From assembly GCA_022616595.1 (NCBI GenBank), contig JAKEEL010000251.1, positions 1 to 6,297 on the forward strand: a stretch of DNA of 6,297 nucleotides, read 5' to 3'. Positions within the stretch are counted from its first letter, which is position 1. Each line of letters begins with the position of its first letter. The position numbers were made by a program, and so were the translations under genes. The DNA comes from Methylococcaceae bacterium (GTDB lineage Bacteria > Pseudomonadota > Gammaproteobacteria > Methylococcales > UBA1147). Positions 1 through 3,870 of the stretch are shown here, one piece after another. The notes under the pieces were generated by a model. It was not told the DNA's origin, did no database searches, and was given only the letters and a program-made list of their open reading frames with translations.

Positions 1-1453
1 TCAATTGCGGCGCAGGTAGAGGCGCCGGCAAAACGGCAGCGTTGGCGTCCGGATACAGGTGGATGCCGGTCAGGGTAATCGCAGGTGGAGTCGGTACGCT
101 CTTGGGTACCAGGATATTGGAAATCCAGACGCCGAGTAAACCCAGAACCAACGATGCTGCGACTGTGATCCCTGCATCGCGGAAATAATCCGGTCCGATC
201 GGTTGCTGCGGCAGAAACGCCTTGTTGACGACCTCGATATCCGGATATTTCTGATGCTGCTGGACCTCGGTCCGGAGTATTTTGTCTTCGGTCGCCCGGT
301 AATGTTCCTCGAGATTCCGCAGCGCGACTTGTTGTTCCTGGTATACCGAAAAGCGGGCCGTGAATTCACTTGCGGTTTGCTTGTATTCGTCAAGCTGTTG
401 CTGCAGGCTTCGAGCCTTTTGATCGGCCGCGCGTTCATCTTGCCGGGCGACGGACAGCACCCGCTCCTGATCGATTTTTCCGAAAGTTGCAATCTTGGCT
501 TCCACGGCTCGAAGCTGCTCCGGAATCGCTTTGAGATCCGGTACGAGTTGAATGTAATCCGGAGTATACTGCTGTTCCAGTTTGGCCATTTGCTCGCGCA
601 GGACCTGGGCGCTCTTTTCAAGCTCCGCAAGACTTTCAGAATTGTTGCTGTTTTCCAGAAAGACCGGTTCCCCGCGTGCAATCGATTCCTGAACCGATTC
701 GAGTCTGGATTTGGTTTTGACCGCCTCGTCATTGGCTTGATTCAGTGCCTGGTTCAGTCCGGTAAGTTTGGTCAGGGCCGGGTTTTCATCGCGAACCTCG
801 GACATGATTCCATGGCTTTTCCGGAATGCTTCGATGTCCCTGCGCTTCTGGTCGATCTCATTCTTCAGAGTCTCCAGTTGGTCTGTCAGTGCCGCGTTGG
901 TGAAGGAGGTTGATTGGCCGACATTGGCGGAACGGATCGATCGATACGTTTCAATCCAGAGTTCGACCAGAATCGGTAGAATTTCAGGAAGGCTTCCCTC
1001 GGCACGGAGTTCCACAAGGCTGGTATTCGGCAGATTCACAACCGATAGCATGTTCCGCAGGGTATCGAAATTCCGAATCGAATCGGACGGGATTGCTGCG
1101 TCTTTTTGAATGGTGCTCCACACTCTCTGCAAAAGGTATGGATCTGTCAGAATCCTGCTTTGCACCGCGATATGCTGGTGTTCGGAGGCTGGAGGCTGAT
1201 TCGAAGCGGTGTCGGTCGGAGTCGCCCAGTAACGGTTACTTTCGGTGTCTCCGTGCAGGGCCAACGAGGCGCTGCTTCGAAAGACCGGTGCCCGGCTGAA
1301 ACAGTAAACCAGTCCGGATATTGAAACCAGCAGAAATACAATTATAAAAACAAGGAATTCCCGGCGAAGATACCAGGGGGCCGGTATCGATATCGATTCC
1401 GCACGGAACCCGGGCGGATTCAGGGCATGGAGGTTTTGAATGGGTTCCCGCAT
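1..1453 (-). CDS. GumC/Wzz-type polysaccharide co-polymerase (chain-length determinant), 3' end beyond window
   Basis: Inner-membrane protein expected to control chain length or export of a surface polysaccharide together with a Wzy/Wzx or outer-membrane export system. The 484 visible residues show the family layout: a cytoplasmic N-terminus; membrane segment about 33-53 (FLVFIIVFLLVSISGLVY); a Wzz-like stretch about 139-170 with LPNTSLVELRAEGSLPEILP; a long Glu/Gln/Lys-rich coiled-coil region about 188-400 containing QQYTPDYIQLVPDLKAIPEQ; the PxxP-type turn LPQQPIGP (414-421); and a second membrane segment about 427-448. A Pro-rich tail ending LPAPLPAPQL is still open at the left edge. From memory, GumC-like proteins often end soon after such a tail, so little is probably missing. 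No tyrosine-kinase domain is visible, though one could in principle follow. The start is constrained: an in-frame TAG lies three codons upstream of ATG 1453, and there is no other early start. No clear ribosome binding site precedes it. The family call is firm; the polysaccharide is unknown. Confidence 0.88.
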   Translation of the reverse strand, partial: MREPIQNLHALNPPGFRAESISIPAPWYLRREFLVFIIVFLLVSISGLVYCFSRAPVFRSSASLALHGDTESNRYWATPTDTASNQPPASEHQHIAVQSRILTDPYLLQRVWSTIQKDAAIPSDSIRNFDTLRNMLSVVNLPNTSLVELRAEGSLPEILPILVELWIETYRSIRSANVGQSTSFTNAALTDQLETLKNEIDQKRRDIEAFRKSHGIMSEVRDENPALTKLTGLNQALNQANDEAVKTKSRLESVQESIARGEPVFLENSNNSESLAELEKSAQVLREQMAKLEQQYTPDYIQLVPDLKAIPEQLRAVEAKIATFGKIDQERVLSVARQDERAADQKARSLQQQLDEYKQTASEFTARFSVYQEQQVALRNLEEHYRATEDKILRTEVQQHQKYPDIEVVNKAFLPQQPIGPDYFRDAGITVAASLVLGLLGVWISNILVPKSVPTPPAITLTGIHLYPDANAAVLPAPLPAPQL

Positions 1454-1456
1454 AGG

Positions 1457-1483
1457 ATGCTATGTTAAACTCGGCGATGTCAA
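1457..1483 (-). promoter_or_regulatory. Possible sigma-70-type promoter for the GumC-like gene, very close to its ATG
   Basis: On the minus strand there is a perfect TTGACA (1483-1478) and, after a 15-base spacer, TAGCAT (1462-1457; four of six matches to TATAAT). Transcription from this pair would begin at or within a few bases of ATG 1453, which fits the lack of a Shine-Dalgarno sequence. The spacer is shorter than the ideal 17 bases, so the call is tentative; a promoter further upstream is equally possible. Confidence 0.3.
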
Positions 1484-1503
1484 CATTCCAACCAGTTTGT
1501 TAA

Positions 1504-1722
1504 TTCTACTTTGACGGATTACTCCAGAGCCATCTGAGTGCGCTTGGCATGGGTCCGCCGGATTCCACGCCAGTTTGGCGCCTGGTCGATCAGCGCCTGG
1601 TCCACGATGAAATCATCGGCCGTTGTGGCTCGGATGCCTTGGCGCTGTATCTTTTCTTGATTACGGTCGCCGATGCAAAAGGCCCGAGCTGGTACATTAT
1701 TATTAACGGAACGTTGTACTAG
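1504..1722 (+). pseudogene. Decayed fragment of a small protein resembling mobile-element-associated accessory proteins
   Basis: The plus-strand frame is open from just after TAA 1501 to TAG 1722, with an ATG at 1549 giving 57 residues. The stretch PVWRLVDQRLVHDEIIGRCG, followed by SDALALYLFLITVADAKGPS, reads like genuine protein rather than chance translation. From memory it resembles a small protein often found beside insertion sequences in proteobacteria, whose core runs roughly 'WR.ID..LV...RCGA.ALALYLFLVTVAD..GLSYY'. Here the similarity stops at SWY, where the frame turns into IIINGTLY and ends, so the C-terminal part is missing. No ribosome binding site is apparent and no transposase or terminal repeats are seen nearby. 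I infer a relic left by an old insertion. The family resemblance is recalled, not searched; a short live gene is the alternative. Confidence 0.42.
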
Positions 1723-1744
1723 ACGAAAAAACAGCGCCTCCTTT

Positions 1745-3571
1745 TTACTCGATCCCGGCTTCCTGCAGGCTGCCTCGACCAGCCAGTACCGGCTGGCGGG
1801 TCGTTGTACCGGCGAGGTTCGGAGGCTTGCGCGGCGTGGTATACATCAGATAGGCCACCAGCATTTCATTCTCGCTCAATTGTCCCCAGCGGACCTCTCG
1901 ATCCGGGTCCGGATTCAGCGGGTTTTTTGCCGAGTTATCGAACTCGGCATCGGCCCGAATCCTGGTGCCCGCGGGCATCGGTTTCGGATCTGCCAATTGG
2001 TAGGAAGTCTGCCATTGAAAATGGTAATCGGGAACCGAAAGCAGCGCTTCCTCTCGGCCGTCCGGATAGGCCGCGCTGAGGCGTATGCTGCTGCCGCGGT
2101 AGTGCATATGCGGATAGATCGCCTGCAGGTTGCCATTTTCGGGAAACACGACCGTGGCCGACTCCCGATGCGCGGCTGCGCGGGGCGGAATCCGGATGCC
2201 CAGATTGATCGCGGTGGCCATTTTGTATTCCATGGACGGCGGATCTTCGTACAAATACAGTCCCAATTCCAGATTATCCTCGGTCGGGTAGCCCAATGTC
2301 AGGTAATGGCGTTGAAAAATGATTTTCGAATCCTTGGGTAACAGACGACCCGAATCATCCGGGAAAGGAAGCACCGGAGCACCCGGTACATAGGCCGCGA
2401 AAAAGCCGTTGGCGCCTTCTGCCCATTTCGGTTCTTCCTGCTTGCGTTCCTTCGGGTATTCGATAAAGGCAAAAACATGGTGGGTCGCCTCGCGATTGCT
2501 GGGTTTCATATGAACCGCGCGAACCCAGGTGTCCTTCCCGACGGGTACCGGCAGCTTGATGTATTGCCAAGCCAGAATGCCTTTTGCGGGAATCTCAAAA
2601 GTCGGGACCTTGAGCACGATATCCGGCTCACCCAGAGGCCAGGCCGCGGGCCCTGCGGGCGTTTCGCTCTGAAGCGGGTCCTGACCTTCGCCGCGCGGCG
2701 CGCCGGCGTCGATCCAGCGAATCAGCGCTTTTTTCTCCCGGGTTTCGAGCGCCAGACTGTGTGCAAATTCTCCGACCGCGGGATCGGCATGCCAAGGCGG
2801 CATCTGCTTCAGCAGAATCACCTCGCGAATTCTGGCCGTCCAAGCCTTCACCATGGCGTGGCCGTCCATTGCCCAAGGCCCGATCCCGCCTTTTTGATGG
2901 CAACTCAGGCAACGCTGCTGGAATATCGGGGCGATCGAGTCGCGATACGAGATCGAGTCGGAATCGTTGCTTGTTCCGAAATCGATGGGACAACCGATGC
3001 CGGCCCTTTCGGCGATTTCGATCGTGTTGCCGTTCAACACCGCGTTTATGGCATCTTCCAGGTAATATTTCGAAATTTGCGGATTTTCGGATTCGTAGTC
3101 GTTTCGGTCGTCGATCGGACCGCGGTAGCGAAGCGTCCAGTTTGACGAATCCACGACCAGGGCTTCCCCGCTGCGCACGATCCCCAGACTTTCCGCGACC
3201 AACTGGCCATCATCCAGCAGAACCGGAAGATCGCTACGCGCGGACTTCGATTCGGATTTTCCGGTCGTGTGTTCGATCGCAAGAATGGCGGTCGAATCGG
3301 GGCCGAACTGTTGCCGCAGCGACTCCAGCGCGGCCATGCCCTGCTTCCCGGACGGACAATCCGGGTCATGGCTATACAGTACAATCGCCTTGCGATCCCT
3401 GTAATCCGAGAGTTGGTGAAATTTTCCGCTCTGATCGAGCAATGCAAAATCGGGAACCGCTCTGCCGAGCGCAACGGGACGGCCGTTTGGGTGGGAAAAA
3501 TGCCAGAATCCAGCGCCCGAAGCGGCGCTCGCGAGCACGATGAACAGATAGACAATGAAACGGTTGATCAT
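1745..3571 (-). CDS. Exported redoxin / cytochrome c / PHM-type copper monooxygenase-like fusion protein
   Basis: 608 residues in three parts. An N-terminal hydrophobic segment (about 5-22) is a signal peptide or anchor, placing the protein in the periplasm. Residues about 35-200 form a redoxin (AhpC/TSA-thioredoxin-like) domain with one active-site-position cysteine (C72, in DPDCPSG) and a later conserved-looking cysteine (C194, GIGCPI). Residues about 207-295 are a cytochrome c domain with haem motif CLSCH (221-225) and probable axial Met257 in QMPPWHADP. Residues about 315-582 resemble the copper type II, ascorbate-dependent monooxygenase fold. Candidate ligands match the PHM pattern in order: H364-H365 (THHV), H422 (RHYLTLG), H488 and H490 (YPHMHYRG), M570 (ENEMLVAYLMY). 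PHM-family enzymes hydroxylate a C-H bond using two coppers and O2; the substrate here is unknown. The haem domain may supply electrons (inference). The start is fixed by a TGA directly before ATG 3571. No Shine-Dalgarno is visible. Similar fusions recur, as I recall, in environmental genomes without known function. Confidence 0.88.
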   Translation of the reverse strand: MINRFIVYLFIVLASAASGAGFWHFSHPNGRPVALGRAVPDFALLDQSGKFHQLSDYRDRKAIVLYSHDPDCPSGKQGMAALESLRQQFGPDSTAILAIEHTTGKSESKSARSDLPVLLDDGQLVAESLGIVRSGEALVVDSSNWTLRYRGPIDDRNDYESENPQISKYYLEDAINAVLNGNTIEIAERAGIGCPIDFGTSNDSDSISYRDSIAPIFQQRCLSCHQKGGIGPWAMDGHAMVKAWTARIREVILLKQMPPWHADPAVGEFAHSLALETREKKALIRWIDAGAPRGEGQDPLQSETPAGPAAWPLGEPDIVLKVPTFEIPAKGILAWQYIKLPVPVGKDTWVRAVHMKPSNREATHHVFAFIEYPKERKQEEPKWAEGANGFFAAYVPGAPVLPFPDDSGRLLPKDSKIIFQRHYLTLGYPTEDNLELGLYLYEDPPSMEYKMATAINLGIRIPPRAAAHRESATVVFPENGNLQAIYPHMHYRGSSIRLSAAYPDGREEALLSVPDYHFQWQTSYQLADPKPMPAGTRIRADAEFDNSAKNPLNPDPDREVRWGQLSENEMLVAYLMYTTPRKPPNLAGTTTRQPVLAGRGSLQEAGIE

Positions 3572-3572
3572 T

Positions 3573-3585
3573 CAATTCGGAATTG
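3573..3585. repeat. 13-base palindrome immediately upstream of the copper-enzyme ATG
   Basis: CAATTC-G-GAATTG is a perfect 6-1-6 inverted repeat beginning one base upstream of the start codon (ATG 3571-3569, minus strand), exactly where a ribosome binding site should be. It could be an operator or could influence translation initiation. Palindromes of this size also arise by chance, so the functional reading is only inference. Confidence 0.35.
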
Positions 3586-3610
3586 GAATCGAGGGTTTGA
3601 GGAATCCCCG

Positions 3611-3631
3611 CACGGAGCGGCTTGTTCCGTG
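3611..3631. repeat. Short inverted repeat (6-base arms, 9-base loop) in the divergent gap
   Basis: CACGGA (3611-3616) pairs with TCCGTG (3626-3631). It lies in the 5' region of the copper-enzyme gene. There is no T-run after it in either direction, so it is not a terminator. It is weak and may be chance. Confidence 0.25.
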
Positions 3632-3690
3632 GTATGGGCTGTTCAGAAATCTTGAATGGCGCTGCTGCCGGAAATCGATAACCGCATTTT

Positions 3691-3728
3691 TTGTCCGCAA
3701 GTGACTTGCCCTCGGGCAAATGCGACAA
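3691..3728. repeat. Nested inverted repeat in the divergent promoter region, possible operator
   Basis: The inner arms TTGCCC (3706-3711) and GGGCAA (3714-3719) form a perfect 6-2-6 palindrome. Around them TTGTCCGCA (3691-3699) pairs with TGCGACAA (3721-3728), with one bulged C and an unequal internal loop. The structure sits between two divergent genes and overlaps a candidate -35 box, a position suited to a repressor or activator site. A T-run lies before it on the plus strand, so it is not a plus-strand terminator; on the minus strand an A-run follows, which also argues against a terminator. Confidence 0.4.
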
Positions 3729-3734
3729 TAATAC
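3706..3734 (+). promoter_or_regulatory. Candidate promoter for the tandem methyltransferase gene
   Basis: TTGCCC (3706-3711), then a 17-base spacer, then TAATAC (3729-3734); an overlapping AATAAT (3727-3732) is a better -10 by composition but with a 15-base spacer. The resulting leader to ATG 3871 would be roughly 130 bases. The matches to consensus are partial (four of six and three to five of six), so this is suggestive only. The -35 half is one arm of the nested inverted repeat. Confidence 0.27.
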
Positions 3735-3857
3735 TATCAAGCCAAAGTCTCGCGAACAACCGGAGCGACTCTCGTCGATCGGAAGCCTTTCCGGATCAAT
3801 CGAGCGCATACGGGATAATTCCATGGCCGGCATGGCGGGTTGCTGGATCGTTACGAC

Positions 3858-3861
3858 AGGA
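3858..3861 (+). promoter_or_regulatory. Ribosome binding site deciding the methyltransferase start
   Basis: AGGA at 3858-3861 lies 9 bases before ATG 3871, normal spacing for a Shine-Dalgarno sequence. The next in-frame ATG (residue 21, 3931) has only an AGG directly abutting it, too close to work, so the upstream ATG is preferred. Confidence 0.55.
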
Positions 3862-3870
3862 TACTAATTC

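Larger units (their letters stand above)
1454..1744. other. Intergenic region between the GumC-like and copper-enzyme genes
   Basis: Both flanking genes point left, so this 291-base gap lies downstream of the copper-enzyme gene and upstream of the GumC-like gene. It contains the tentative promoter near 1457-1483 and the decayed fragment at 1504-1722. I looked for a hairpin followed by a T-run after the copper-enzyme stop (minus strand, below 1745). There is a T-run but no convincing stem before it, so no intrinsic terminator is called and read-through into the GumC-like gene cannot be excluded. Confidence 0.6.
3572..3870. other. Divergent intergenic region (about 300 bases)
   Basis: It separates the minus-strand copper-enzyme gene from the plus-strand methyltransferase gene and must carry signals for both unless the genes are read from elsewhere. 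It contains the palindrome at 3573-3585, the inverted repeat at 3611-3631, the nested repeat at 3691-3728, a candidate plus-strand promoter and the AGGA site before 3871. No credible gene was found in it; the open frame 3656-3874 is Ser/Arg-rich and shows no family pattern. I saw no convincing minus-strand promoter. Confidence 0.6.

Noticed and set aside
203..913. Plus-strand open frame of 236 residues opposite the GumC-like gene
   Set aside because: Antisense to the coiled-coil region of a well-supported protein and without recognisable domains. A minus-strand frame at 70-732 is rejected for the same reason: Arg/Ser-rich and out of frame with the GumC-like protein.
1578..1602. 10-base direct repeat GCGCCTGGTC with a 15-base period
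   Set aside because: It lies inside the decayed coding fragment and encodes RLVDQ-RLVHD, which already fits the recalled protein pattern; two copies do not make a repeat array.
1692..1719. Inverted GTACA / TGTAC pair with an internal AACGTT, considered as an insertion-sequence end or terminator
   Set aside because: Arms are only 5 bases with a loop of 18 bases, and there is no matching terminal copy elsewhere or target duplication that I could see.
1723..1744. T-run downstream of the copper-enzyme stop considered as an intrinsic terminator
   Set aside because: No stable GC-rich stem precedes the T-run on the minus strand.
2761..3543. Plus-strand open frame of 260 residues opposite the redoxin-cytochrome gene
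   Set aside because: Extremely Arg/Ser/Pro-rich translation typical of an antisense frame; the opposite strand carries the haem motif and redoxin signature.
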